DNA of 64,000 nucleotides from Planctomycetota bacterium (GTDB lineage: Bacteria > Planctomycetota > UBA1135 > UBA2386): the NCBI GenBank assembly GCA_028281765.1, contig JANQJF010000039.1, positions 1-64,000 of the forward strand, written 5' to 3'. Positions 43,965-52,456 of this stretch are shown piece by piece. Under the pieces are notes generated by a model. The model had not been told where the DNA came from and searched no databases. It saw only the letters and a program-made list of their open reading frames with translations. Within the stretch, counting starts at the first letter, position 1. Each line of letters opens with the position of its first letter. Made by a program: the position numbers and the translations under genes.

Positions 43965-46151
43965 CTAGACGATCTTCTCGACTTCGTCGATCCGGAAGTG
44001 GCGCTCGCCTTCGGGGCTGTCGAAGTGACCCTCGTCACCCGGCGCCTTGCCGAGGAACGCCTTCGCGATCGGCGCGCGGTAGTTGAGGATGTCGTCTTCG
44101 ATGCAATCCCAGGGGCCGAGGAGGCGGTAGGTCGTGCGCTCACCCGAGTCGAGGTCGGAGAACGTGAAGCGCGTGCCCGGCGCGACGACGCTGCCGTCGA
44201 ACTCGACGTCCTCGATGAGGCGCGCCATGCGAAGCTGCGTGTCCATCTCCTGGGCACGGCCGGTGAGGTTGCGCTGCTCTTCCATCGCCGCCTCCCACTC
44301 GCTGTTCTCGCTGAGGTCACCGAGGGCGGCCGCGTTGCCGATCGCCTTGGAGTTGGCCGGGATCTTTTCGTCGACGATGACCCGATACTCTTCCTTCTGG
44401 CGAAGGAGGCCGGGCTCGGTGACGTAGATCGCGTCCTTGGCTTCCCAGAACGGCGGCTCGGGTTTGCTGGTCAGATCCGGGAACTTGTTGGCGACCGCGC
44501 GGAGCGTCGCGTCCGTGATCTCCTGAGGGAAGTCTTCGCCGGCCCGCTCGGTGATCTGCAGATACTGGGCGAGGTTGTCGCGGTCGATGTTCTCGAAGCA
44601 GCGCTCCAGCAGCGCGCGACGACCGGTCAGCAGGCTGGTCAGGCGCGAACGGATGCGGTTCTGCATCGGGTCGCCCTTGCGCTCGGCCGACGTCGTCCGG
44701 GCCAGCGTCATCATGACGCGGCCGATCGTGATCACGTCCGGCTTGGCGGGCTCGCTGTCGAACACGCCTTCGGCGTAGAGGCGGCCGAGGTGGAACAGCA
44801 GGACCGGGTGGCGGCGCGGATACGGCGCGACCTTCTCCCACACGTTCACGAGGGCCGCGGCGCGCTTCTTCTCGTGCAGCTCGTCGATGACGGCTTCGAG
44901 CACCGTAGCCGGACATTTCGTGATCGAATCGATGCACAGCTGGGCCCACTCGTCGCCAAACGCCTGCGGGAGCAGGCGGACGGCGTGTTCCTTGGACTTC
45001 TGCGTCTCGAGGTCGTCGAGCGCGCGGATGTCGAACTTGCCTTCCTCGCCGACCGAGAGGAGGTTCTTGACCTCTTCGGCGGCCGACATCGACGCGTGCG
45101 ACTGATGCTCTTCGAGGAAGAGAATGCCGTCGAGCAGGTGGGCGTGGGACTCGTTGCCCTTCTCGATGCCGGCTTCGACCTTCTCGCGAGCGAGTTCGAC
45201 GATGATGTCCTTCGCCGAGTCGTCGAGGCCGCGCGCGAAGTAGTCGCGACAGACCGCGATCGCTTCGCCGAGGTCGTTCACGTGCTGCATCGTGCGCTGC
45301 GCTTCTTCGCCGAGGCTGAGCGGGCGCTTGCGGAGCACGAACGTCGGGCGGGTGCTGCTACCTTCGATCTGCAGCCACGGGTCGTGGGCCGCCGCGGTCT
45401 TCGCCTTCTTCCAGAAGGTCGCCCACTTCTTCTGCGGGATGACCGACGGCGACAGCTCGCTCTTGACCTGCGTGCTTGTCGCCTGGCCGCGATACAGCTG
45501 GACGGCTTTCCGGATCAGCACCGCGGGTTCGTTCGCCGCGAGTTCTTCGAGCTGCTCCTTCGCCTGCAGGCGCATCGAGCGCAGGTCGTCCGCGGGCAGC
45601 GGGCGGAGGCTGTCGAGCGCGCTCGACAGTGGGAACTCCTGCGAACGGCCGTTCGCGAAGCGCACCGTCAGTTCGCGGTTCGTCGAGTCGAAGTCTTCGA
45701 TCACACCCTCGCCCCAGCCGGCGCGGTGGTAGAGCACGTTGCCGACCGTGTAGTGGCGGACGCGATCGAATCGGGCGAAGGCGTCGTTCGTCAGATTGGC
45801 GGGACTGATGCCGCTCATCTCGATGGCGAGCGAGTACCAGTCGGTGCTGCCGTATTCCTGTTCGATCAGATCGAACAGGCGCCGAGCGAGACCTTCGCTG
45901 AGTGCACCGGCTTTGACGAGCGTGGTGCACAGCGAGATCGCATCGGCGCGGCGGCCGCCGTCAGCGAGCGTATCGACGACTTGGCTTCCGAGCTTCAGCG
46001 CGACGCTGAGAGAGTCACTGTCGCACAGTGTCTTCAGCGCTTCGCTGTAAGTGGCAACGTCTCCCGGGTCGGAGAGAGAATCTTGCCAGGCCCTTTCGAG
46101 GCTCTCGAATTCCTGGGAACGAGCGAGGGTCAGGAGGGAGGATTCGGACAA
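43965..46151 (-). CDS. greA: Long GreA-type transcript cleavage factor
   Basis: 728 aa with a TTG start, over four times the length of E. coli GreA (158 aa). The C-terminal part (about 575-728) is a complete Gre protein: a coiled coil with the acidic tip motif ALGDLSENSEWEAA (residues 609-622, keeping the Asp and Glu that reach the RNA polymerase active site) and the C-terminal FKBP-like domain. The first 570 residues are mainly helical, with no recognised domain. Chlamydial GreA has a similar N-terminal extension, so this is probably a PVC-wide form. It rescues backtracked RNA polymerase. Neighbours give no further hint. Confidence 0.88.
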   Translation of the reverse strand: MSESSLLTLARSQEFESLERAWQDSLSDPGDVATYSEALKTLCDSDSLSVALKLGSQVVDTLADGGRRADAISLCTTLVKAGALSEGLARRLFDLIEQEYGSTDWYSLAIEMSGISPANLTNDAFARFDRVRHYTVGNVLYHRAGWGEGVIEDFDSTNRELTVRFANGRSQEFPLSSALDSLRPLPADDLRSMRLQAKEQLEELAANEPAVLIRKAVQLYRGQATSTQVKSELSPSVIPQKKWATFWKKAKTAAAHDPWLQIEGSSTRPTFVLRKRPLSLGEEAQRTMQHVNDLGEAIAVCRDYFARGLDDSAKDIIVELAREKVEAGIEKGNESHAHLLDGILFLEEHQSHASMSAAEEVKNLLSVGEEGKFDIRALDDLETQKSKEHAVRLLPQAFGDEWAQLCIDSITKCPATVLEAVIDELHEKKRAAALVNVWEKVAPYPRRHPVLLFHLGRLYAEGVFDSEPAKPDVITIGRVMMTLARTTSAERKGDPMQNRIRSRLTSLLTGRRALLERCFENIDRDNLAQYLQITERAGEDFPQEITDATLRAVANKFPDLTSKPEPPFWEAKDAIYVTEPGLLRQKEEYRVIVDEKIPANSKAIGNAAALGDLSENSEWEAAMEEQRNLTGRAQEMDTQLRMARLIEDVEFDGSVVAPGTRFTFSDLDSGERTTYRLLGPWDCIEDDILNYRAPIAKAFLGKAPGDEGHFDSPEGERHFRIDEVEKIV

Positions 46152-46250
46152 GGCGGGACGCGGATTCAGGCCGAAAATCGGGCTCCGGAAGATAGCGGCG
46201 AGCTAAGGACTCTCCAATACCAAACCGGCCGCGGGCCGCATTCTGCCCGC

Positions 46251-46826
46251 CTATTCGGCGAGGCGGCTGATCAGGTTCTGCGCAAACTCGGTCGTCGCCG
46301 CTTCGTCGTAGGCGTCGAACGGGATGTCGTCGAGGATCTCCTCGGGGGCGATCATGCAGAGGTAGAACTCCGCCCCGTATTGGCGCCGGAACGCGCGAAT
46401 CTTGCCGAGCGTGCTGTCGTCGATGCGGTCGGCGGCCTCGACGACCACGGTCTTGCCCTCGCGGCCGCGGACCCGCAGGACGATCATCGGCGCGTAGGCC
46501 GCGACCGACTCGTCCTCGTAGCGGACCTCGAAGTGCCGGGGCGCGTGGCTGTGCGTCACCCCCGTGCGCGAGAGCATGTCACAGACTTCCTGCTCGATGC
46601 GGCTGCTGAGGATTCGGCCGCCACAGCGTCCGTAGGCGGTGCCGGTGCGCGCGCCGCCGCTGAGCAGGACTTCCTTGTCGTCCATGCTGCTCGTCGCGCG
46701 AGGCATCGAAACCTCCTGGCTCTCGACTTTGCGGGTCTTTCGCCGCGGCGCAGACTTTGTGCTCTTCGCCGTGGATCGAGCTTTGGACGTAGACTTGGCC
46801 TTCGCGGCTGCTGCTTTCGGAGCCAT
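46251..46826 (-). CDS. Basic-tailed protein with possible nuclease-like C-terminal domain
   Basis: 191 aa from the ATG at 46826. The first 50 residues are Lys/Ala/Ser/Arg-rich (AAAAKAKSTSKARSTAKSTK), like the tails of histone-H1-like DNA-binding proteins. The C-terminal part is well folded: EQEVCDMLSRTGVTHSHAPRHFEV, then AYAPMIVLRVRG and KTVVVEAADR. This strand-helix pattern with acidic residues resembles PD-(D/E)XK folds, but I cannot confirm catalytic residues. It probably binds nucleic acid. It is divergent from the lipoprotein gene at 46984. Confidence 0.7.
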   Translation of the reverse strand: MAPKAAAAKAKSTSKARSTAKSTKSAPRRKTRKVESQEVSMPRATSSMDDKEVLLSGGARTGTAYGRCGGRILSSRIEQEVCDMLSRTGVTHSHAPRHFEVRYEDESVAAYAPMIVLRVRGREGKTVVVEAADRIDDSTLGKIRAFRRQYGAEFYLCMIAPEEILDDIPFDAYDEAATTEFAQNLISRLAE

Positions 46827-46858
46827 CGGTGTGGTCGGGGAATGAGGGGCTGTGGCGG

Positions 46859-46875
46859 GCCTGCCGCAGGCAGGC
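46859..46875. promoter_or_regulatory. Hairpin in the divergent region 46827-46983
   Basis: GCCTGCC-GCA-GGCAGGC, a perfect 7-bp stem with a 3-nt loop, between divergent genes. It could be an operator or a hairpin in the 5' UTR of the minus-strand gene. Confidence 0.35.
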
Positions 46876-46983
46876 GGGGAGGACATTAAGGATCTTATCA
46901 GGGTCGGCCGCGACCGGGAACCGCCCCCTGATGGCGCGCTGGCAGTGACTGTGGGCTCGACAGCCAACGGCCCGGCCGCGATC

Positions 46984-49104
46984 ATGCAAGTCGTGAAGCG
47001 AAGCGGAATTGCCCTGCTCTTGCTGCTCGCCGCGTGCAGCGGGAGCGACAGTCCGATCCTCAATCGGGTGGGCGAAGGTTCCTTCACCGCCCGCATCGGA
47101 CCCGGTGGGGGCGTGATCCGTGGAGCGGGTGGATCGCCGCTCGAGGGCCTCGAGATCACGATCCAGCCCGGGGCGCTGACGCGGTTGATCGAATTCACGA
47201 TCGACGTCGGCGAGGACATCGACGAGCCGGGCACGGTGCCCGTGTCGCGTGCGATCCAGATCCGCACGACTCCCGACCCGGGCGTGCTGCGGATCCCGGC
47301 CCTGACGACCGTGGCGGTCGACGTGCCGGAGTTCCGGTCGTTCGACGACCTGCTCGTGGTCGGGGTGTGGCCCGAGGGGCGGCCGTCGGCGCTGCCGATC
47401 GAGACTGGACCGCGCCGCCTCGTGCTCTCGTCGGCCGGCGCGTTCGACCGCGAGGCCAAACGTTACACCTTTGCTCTCAGTGACTTGGTCGATTTGCAGG
47501 TGCGTCTGACGAACGACCAACGGCTGACCGCGGACGCCGCGCAGCTCGTGCTCGACGGCTACTCCAAGCTCGCGAACCTCACGTCGTCCGAGGTCATCGA
47601 GGCCGACGTCATGTTCTCCGAAGCCCAGGCGGCGGACCCCTACTACCCGCTCGGCAACCTGCTGCGGGCGGTGAGCCGGGTGCTCGTCGCGTTCGACGAC
47701 CGTCGCAACATCGGGCCGGGTCTCGACAGCATCGGCGAGGCGTTGGTCGCCATCGGTCTCGACGTCGAACAGGAGTCCCTGCTGTCCCGCGTCCGTTCCG
47801 GGCGCTGGCCCCGCACGCTCCGCGTGCCGCCGGGCGGTCCGTCGGCGAGCGAGATCCAGGCGCTGTTCCGCGAGCGCATCCGGCCCGTGCTCGAGGCCGC
47901 GCTTCGCGACGTCGACCGAGTGCCGGGCGACACCGCGGTCCTCGTCAATCTGCCGGCGTTGCTCACGCAGCTGCCCGGCGATCGCGAGGTCGACGTCGCC
48001 GACGCGCTGGCGCTGCGCGCGTCGCTGACGGGCGCGATGTTCCTGTTCGACTGGCTGGAGGACGTCGAGCTGCAGTTCGACGCGGCGGGCGTGACCGCCG
48101 AGATCCCGACGGCAGACACGTGGCAGGAGTTCTTCGCGCTGTTCCCGGCCGTGGGTCTGCTGCGCAACACGCCGGACGCCCGCACGATCACGGCGCTGCA
48201 AGAGGCGGTCTTCGCGTCCATCGGCACAATCGACGCGCTCGACGGCGAAAACGATCCGCAGGACGACGATCTGCTCGTCTTCCGCGACTCGTTCGATTCG
48301 GATGCGCGTGCCGACTTGCGCAGCAACCTCGTCGCGGTGCGCGAGTCGCTCGCCGGCGCGGGTGTGCAGCGGCTGCGCTTCGGAGGCGCGGTCGGTGGCA
48401 TCGACATCGATCTGTCTGCGCCGTTCCAGACCGGCGCGCTCGTGCCGCGCAACGGCTTGCCTCAGTTCGACGGCGTGCTCCCGCTCGCCGGGACGATCAC
48501 CCAACCGGACCTCGGTGGCGTGTTGCCCGGTATGGCGCAGGACCGCGCGACCGACCTGCTCCGTCTCTTCACTGCCGAACATGCCCTGATCGAAGCGCCG
48601 ATCGTCATCGACGGTCAGTTCGACGATTGGGCGCCCGCGACCGAGGCGCTGCTGCCGCAGGACCCGCTGTCCGACACGCGCACGGGCTTGCTGCGGGCGG
48701 TCGACCTGCGGCGCGTCTACGCGGCGAACTCCGGGGACGCGCTCGTATTCCGGATCAGCATCGCCGACGACTCGATCGACTATCGCGATCTGCAGCCGAC
48801 GACGTACGCCTTCGAGATCCGCGAGCGCCGCGTTCACGGCTTCGGCAACCGGATCGACATCCGGGTCCACATGGAAGACGGCGGTCCTCGCGTCGAAGTG
48901 TTGCGCGACGGCATCGTGCGCGTCGTCACGAGCGAAGTCGCGTTCAACGGGCGGGACCTCGAGCTGTCTCTCAATCGGTTCGAGCTCCTGGATGCGGACG
49001 AACCCGTCGTCGATCGGGTGCTCTGGACGTCCGCCGAAGCGCTCGACCTCACCGACGCCACGCCGGACGGCGACCGAACGCGCGGCGTGTTGATCCGCTT
49101 CTGA
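46984..49104 (+). CDS. Large lipoprotein with ZU5-like N-terminal domain
   Basis: 706 aa from the ATG at 46984. The lipoprotein signal is MQVVKRSGIALLLLLAAC, with Cys18. An N-terminal domain of about 100 residues has the pattern GGGVIRGAGG...LEITIQPGAL, similar to ZU5-like domains that lie before extracellular helical regions. A long helical central part follows. The C-terminal 170 residues contain a beta-domain (VIDGQFDDWAPATEALLPQDP...DLRRVYAANSGDALVFRISIAD), which resembles carbohydrate-binding CBM9-like sandwich domains. It is anchored outside the cytoplasm; the function is unknown. The next gene starts 8 nt downstream. Confidence 0.75.
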   Translation: MQVVKRSGIALLLLLAACSGSDSPILNRVGEGSFTARIGPGGGVIRGAGGSPLEGLEITIQPGALTRLIEFTIDVGEDIDEPGTVPVSRAIQIRTTPDPGVLRIPALTTVAVDVPEFRSFDDLLVVGVWPEGRPSALPIETGPRRLVLSSAGAFDREAKRYTFALSDLVDLQVRLTNDQRLTADAAQLVLDGYSKLANLTSSEVIEADVMFSEAQAADPYYPLGNLLRAVSRVLVAFDDRRNIGPGLDSIGEALVAIGLDVEQESLLSRVRSGRWPRTLRVPPGGPSASEIQALFRERIRPVLEAALRDVDRVPGDTAVLVNLPALLTQLPGDREVDVADALALRASLTGAMFLFDWLEDVELQFDAAGVTAEIPTADTWQEFFALFPAVGLLRNTPDARTITALQEAVFASIGTIDALDGENDPQDDDLLVFRDSFDSDARADLRSNLVAVRESLAGAGVQRLRFGGAVGGIDIDLSAPFQTGALVPRNGLPQFDGVLPLAGTITQPDLGGVLPGMAQDRATDLLRLFTAEHALIEAPIVIDGQFDDWAPATEALLPQDPLSDTRTGLLRAVDLRRVYAANSGDALVFRISIADDSIDYRDLQPTTYAFEIRERRVHGFGNRIDIRVHMEDGGPRVEVLRDGIVRVVTSEVAFNGRDLELSLNRFELLDADEPVVDRVLWTSAEALDLTDATPDGDRTRGVLIRF

Positions 49105-49112
49105 CCCGAGCC

Positions 49113-49643
49113 GTGCGCGCGCATCGCTCGACGGTCCTGGGTGTCGCGACGTTCCTCAGCGTCGTCGCGATCGGTTGGTGGGTCGTGGGGACGTATCGCC
49201 CCGACGAGGACTCGATTCCGCGCGTGGCCGCACGGCCCGGTCCGGCGCTCGGCGCGGTCGAAGGGCTGCGCGTCGATGCTTCCGACGTCCTGCCGGGCTG
49301 GACGGCCGAACGCGCGGAACCGTCCGCTTCGGGCTCGATCGGAATCGCGGGCTCGTTCGACGCGCTGACTCTCGAGCGCGTCGAGGTGGACCTAGGCGAC
49401 GGCGTGCGGGTGTCCGCGGCCCGGGGGCGCGCGGATCTCGAGCACCTGCAGTTGACCGAGAACGTCGTGCTCTGGCGCGGCGACGATTCGCGCGCGCTCC
49501 TCGCTTCCGAGCTGCGATTCGACGCGGGAGGCGCGCACGTCGCCGGCCTCGCCGTCCACGATCCGGACGGCCCGGAGCGCCGGCAACAGCTCGATCCGCG
49601 CTTCGCCTCGATCGACCAGCTGCGCGCGCTCGCGACCCGTTAG
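49113..49643 (+). CDS. Membrane-anchored LptC-like protein
   Basis: 176 aa with a GTG start at 49113, 8 nt after the lipoprotein stop. One N-terminal membrane segment (TVLGVATFLSVVAIGWWVV) is followed by a beta-rich part. That part contains VDLGDGVRVSAARGRADLEHLQLTENVVLWRGD-type repeats, which look like the LptC/OstA-type beta-jellyroll of lipopolysaccharide transport. This assignment is by pattern only. No other lpt genes are near. Confidence 0.6.
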   Translation: MRAHRSTVLGVATFLSVVAIGWWVVGTYRPDEDSIPRVAARPGPALGAVEGLRVDASDVLPGWTAERAEPSASGSIGIAGSFDALTLERVEVDLGDGVRVSAARGRADLEHLQLTENVVLWRGDDSRALLASELRFDAGGAHVAGLAVHDPDGPERRQQLDPRFASIDQLRALATR

Positions 49644-49754
49644 CCCAGGACTGTCGGCAAACACGACGGTCGACTGCGCGTTCGGGGTCAAGTTCGCGCG
49701 CCCGACGATCCGAAACACACCGATATCAACGAGGTTTCTCGGATCGGAGATCGC

Positions 49755-51056
49755 ATGGAGGACACTCGCCTTGGAACGATCCTGCTGGAGAGCAGGGTCA
49801 TCCGCGAGGAAGACCTGGACCGTTGTCTGGAGATTCAACTGCTGGCCGGCGGTCGGCGTCCGCTTGGAGAGATCCTTGTCGAAGAACGGCTGATCGACTC
49901 TGGCACGCTCGAAAGTCTGCTGAAGCTGCAGCAGACCCGTCGTCAGCGCGCGCTCGGTTCCCTCGACCTGCAGGGCGAGGACTCGGGTAAGTATCTCGAA
50001 GCCGCGGTCGCGTTCGGCGCGAACGAGCTGCACCTCAGTGAAGGGCGCCTGCCGCTCGCGCGCGTTGCCGGTGAGCTGTGCACGCTCGATGGCGAGCCGC
50101 TCGGTGGTCCGGAGGTCTGGCAATTCGTGCGCGAGCACATGGGGCCGCACATGCTCGAAGAGATCGCCGAGCATCACTCGGTGACGTGCGAGTATCACCA
50201 GGCCGGCGTCGCGCGAGGTCGCGTCACCGCCTTCCGGCACAGCGACGGAATCGGCGTCAACGTCCGACTGCACCGCGAAACCGTGCGGCCGCTCGCCGAC
50301 ATGGACATCGAGTCCGCCGTCGGCGAAGCGATTACCGGAGGCAAGGGCCTGATCCTGCTCGCCGGGGACAGCGGCAACGGCATCACGGAGACATTCGCAA
50401 CTCTGCTTCACGAAGCGGCGAAGCCGCGCGGTCGCCACATCATCGTGCTCGACGACTGCATCGAGTACCCGGTACCGGACGAGGAGACGCGCGTGTGCCT
50501 GCGGCGCGTCGGCGTGCACACGCAGAGCTACAAGAGCGGACTCCGAGCGGCGCTCCGCTCCGATCCCGACGCGATCTTCCTCGGCAACGCTTCGAACCCA
50601 GAGGCGTTCCACCTCGCGCTGAACGCGGCCGAGAGCGGCACGCTCGTTGTGGCCGTCGTCCATGGCGCGTCGGCGACGTCGGTCCTCAAGCGAGTGATCG
50701 GCTTCTACCCGACACACGTCCAGGGTCGTGTGCGCAGCATCCTCGCGTCGGTCCTGAGTAGCGTCATCGCGACCCGACTCGTGCCGTCGATCGATCGCGA
50801 CCAGTTCCACTGTGCGACCGAAGTACTGCGGTTCGACGATTCGGTTCGCGAGATCGTCCGCTGTGGTTCGATCGAGAAGCTCAAGCTGCTGATGCGGATC
50901 GAAGACGAGAACCACGGCCACCCGATGGACTCGAGCCTGCTCGCGTTGCTCAACGCCGGCAAGGTTTCGTTCGAAGACGTGTTCCCGTTCGCGCAGGACA
51001 AGAGTTTGTTCCTGCGTTCGATCGACGGAGTTGGTGAGGCACCTTCGCATGGATAG
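49755..51056 (+). CDS. PilT/GspE-like protein with degenerate ATPase motifs
   Basis: 433 aa. The N-terminal 60 residues resemble the MshEN/GspE N-terminal domain (LGTILLESRVIREEDLDRCL). The rest follows the PilT plan, with the N-domain and the RecA-like domain. But the P-loop, expected as GxTGSGKST, reads GDSGNGIT (204-211) and lacks the Lys. The Walker B region has FLGNASNPE in place of VGEMRDxE, so the catalytic Glu is also lost. The His box is VVHGASA instead of TLHTxSA. It is probably a non-catalytic partner of the ATPase encoded next, whose start codon overlaps this gene by 8 nt. It may work in a pilus- or twitching-type or secretion machine. Confidence 0.8.
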   Translation: MEDTRLGTILLESRVIREEDLDRCLEIQLLAGGRRPLGEILVEERLIDSGTLESLLKLQQTRRQRALGSLDLQGEDSGKYLEAAVAFGANELHLSEGRLPLARVAGELCTLDGEPLGGPEVWQFVREHMGPHMLEEIAEHHSVTCEYHQAGVARGRVTAFRHSDGIGVNVRLHRETVRPLADMDIESAVGEAITGGKGLILLAGDSGNGITETFATLLHEAAKPRGRHIIVLDDCIEYPVPDEETRVCLRRVGVHTQSYKSGLRAALRSDPDAIFLGNASNPEAFHLALNAAESGTLVVAVVHGASATSVLKRVIGFYPTHVQGRVRSILASVLSSVIATRLVPSIDRDQFHCATEVLRFDDSVREIVRCGSIEKLKLLMRIEDENHGHPMDSSLLALLNAGKVSFEDVFPFAQDKSLFLRSIDGVGEAPSHG

Positions 51057-52110
51057 ATCGCAACTCGAAGACCTCTTGGCGAGCGTCATCCGGACGGAAG
51101 GCAACTCGCTGCACCTGTTGCCCGACCACGTCCCGTTCGTGCGCGTCGGCGACAACGTCGTACCGACGGACATGGATCGAGTGTCGCCGCAGGTCATCGC
51201 CGACCTGATGCGCGACTTCCTCTTCGAGGACCACCGGCAGCAGCTCGAGCGGGGCGAAGAGGTCGAGGTGCTGTACTCGACGTCCGGAGGTCAGCGCTTC
51301 CGCACGATGGTCATGCGCCAGTGCCGCGGATTCGCGGTTGTCTTCCACAGGATGCCGGACCAGATCCCGACCTTCGAAGAGCTCGGCCTTCCGCCGGTGC
51401 TCTCCAGCCTCACGGGATTCCAGCGTGGCATCGTCCTGCTGACGGGTTTCTTCGGATCGGGCAAGAGTACGACGCTCGCGTCTTTGGTGCAGCGCATCAA
51501 CCAAGAGGGTGCGTTCCACATCCACACCATCGAGAAGCCGATCGAGTTCATTCACTACTCGAGCCAGTCGCTCGTTCATCAGCGTGAAGTTGGCGCGCAC
51601 GTCGACTCGATGGCCGAAGGCGTGCGCGACGCGTACCGCCAGGGCGCCGAAGTCGTCGTCGTCGATGGTCTTACCGATGCCGAGACGCTCTTCGCGATGT
51701 TCGAAGCCGTGGAGCGCGGTTGCTTCGTCCTCGCGACGCTGAACGCGAGCAACGTCGTAGGTGCGATCACCGACGTCGCCAAGCTCGTGCCGCCAGACGA
51801 CCGCCCGCTCGTCCTGAGTCGACTGTCCAAGCTGCTCCGCGGCGTCGCCGCGCAGAGCTTGATCAACCGGTCGCACGCAGGCGGTCGCGTGCCCGTGTTC
51901 GAGGTCATGATTCGCACGCGTGCGATCGCCCAGGCGATCCGCGACGGTGAGTTCGACGAGCTGCCGGAGCTGATCCGTCGCGGCCGTGGCCTCGGCATGC
52001 AGACGAGTGACCAGGCGCTCCGTAGCCTCCTCGTTCACAACGTGATCGCGCCCGACGAAGCTGCCTACCACGCGGTGGACCGCGAGTGGGTGCTGTCGCG
52101 GCAGGGTTAG
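51049..52110 (+). CDS. PilT-like ATPase (divergent)
   Basis: 353 aa from the ATG at 51049 (an in-frame TTG lies 18 nt upstream). It has a canonical Walker A GFFGSGKS (133-140), the following TTLASLVQ, and an arginine-rich arm IHTIEKPIEFIHYSSQSLVHQREVG as in PilT. The Walker B region VVVVDGLTDAETL has Gly where PilT has the catalytic Glu, and the His box reads LATLNASNV. It is therefore a PilT-like motor with changed catalysis. It pairs with the degenerate protein encoded just before. No pilin, pilB or pilC genes are in the window. Confidence 0.8.
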   Translation: MDRSQLEDLLASVIRTEGNSLHLLPDHVPFVRVGDNVVPTDMDRVSPQVIADLMRDFLFEDHRQQLERGEEVEVLYSTSGGQRFRTMVMRQCRGFAVVFHRMPDQIPTFEELGLPPVLSSLTGFQRGIVLLTGFFGSGKSTTLASLVQRINQEGAFHIHTIEKPIEFIHYSSQSLVHQREVGAHVDSMAEGVRDAYRQGAEVVVVDGLTDAETLFAMFEAVERGCFVLATLNASNVVGAITDVAKLVPPDDRPLVLSRLSKLLRGVAAQSLINRSHAGGRVPVFEVMIRTRAIAQAIRDGEFDELPELIRRGRGLGMQTSDQALRSLLVHNVIAPDEAAYHAVDREWVLSRQG

Positions 52111-52155
52111 TCCGCTGGTGAGCGGTTTCCGGTCGTTGCTGCTATCGTGGTTCGC

Positions 52156-52446
52156 ATGAACCTGGCAGCTCGAGACACCGGCCGTAGCGACGTGCTGCGG
52201 GTCTGCGCGATGTCCCTCGCGGCTCCGCTGCTGATCCTGGCCGCCGTGCTGTACGGCGTGGTCAGCTGGGTCCCGGAGGCGACGGTGAAGCGCGATGCGA
52301 TGTGCATCGCGTTCGTCCTCGCGGCGGCCGGTGCGGCGTCGTTCGGGTTGGAGCGAGCCTCGCGCGGGCTGCGTCTCGGTGGCGTCTTGATGATCGTCGC
52401 GGGCGCCACGCTCTTCGCTGGCGTCGCGCTCGGTTGGTGGCTCTGA
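52156..52446 (+). CDS. Small membrane protein
   Basis: 96 aa from the ATG at 52156 (a GTG at 52147 is possible). Three hydrophobic segments: APLLILAAVLYGVVSWV, AMCIAFVLAAAGAASFG and GGVLMIVAGATLFAGVALGWW. No motif is recognised. It lies 45 nt after the PilT-like gene and 10 nt before the epimerase gene, so it is probably in the same transcript. Confidence 0.7.
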   Translation: MNLAARDTGRSDVLRVCAMSLAAPLLILAAVLYGVVSWVPEATVKRDAMCIAFVLAAAGAASFGLERASRGLRLGGVLMIVAGATLFAGVALGWWL

Positions 52447-52456
52447 TCGTCCGTCG

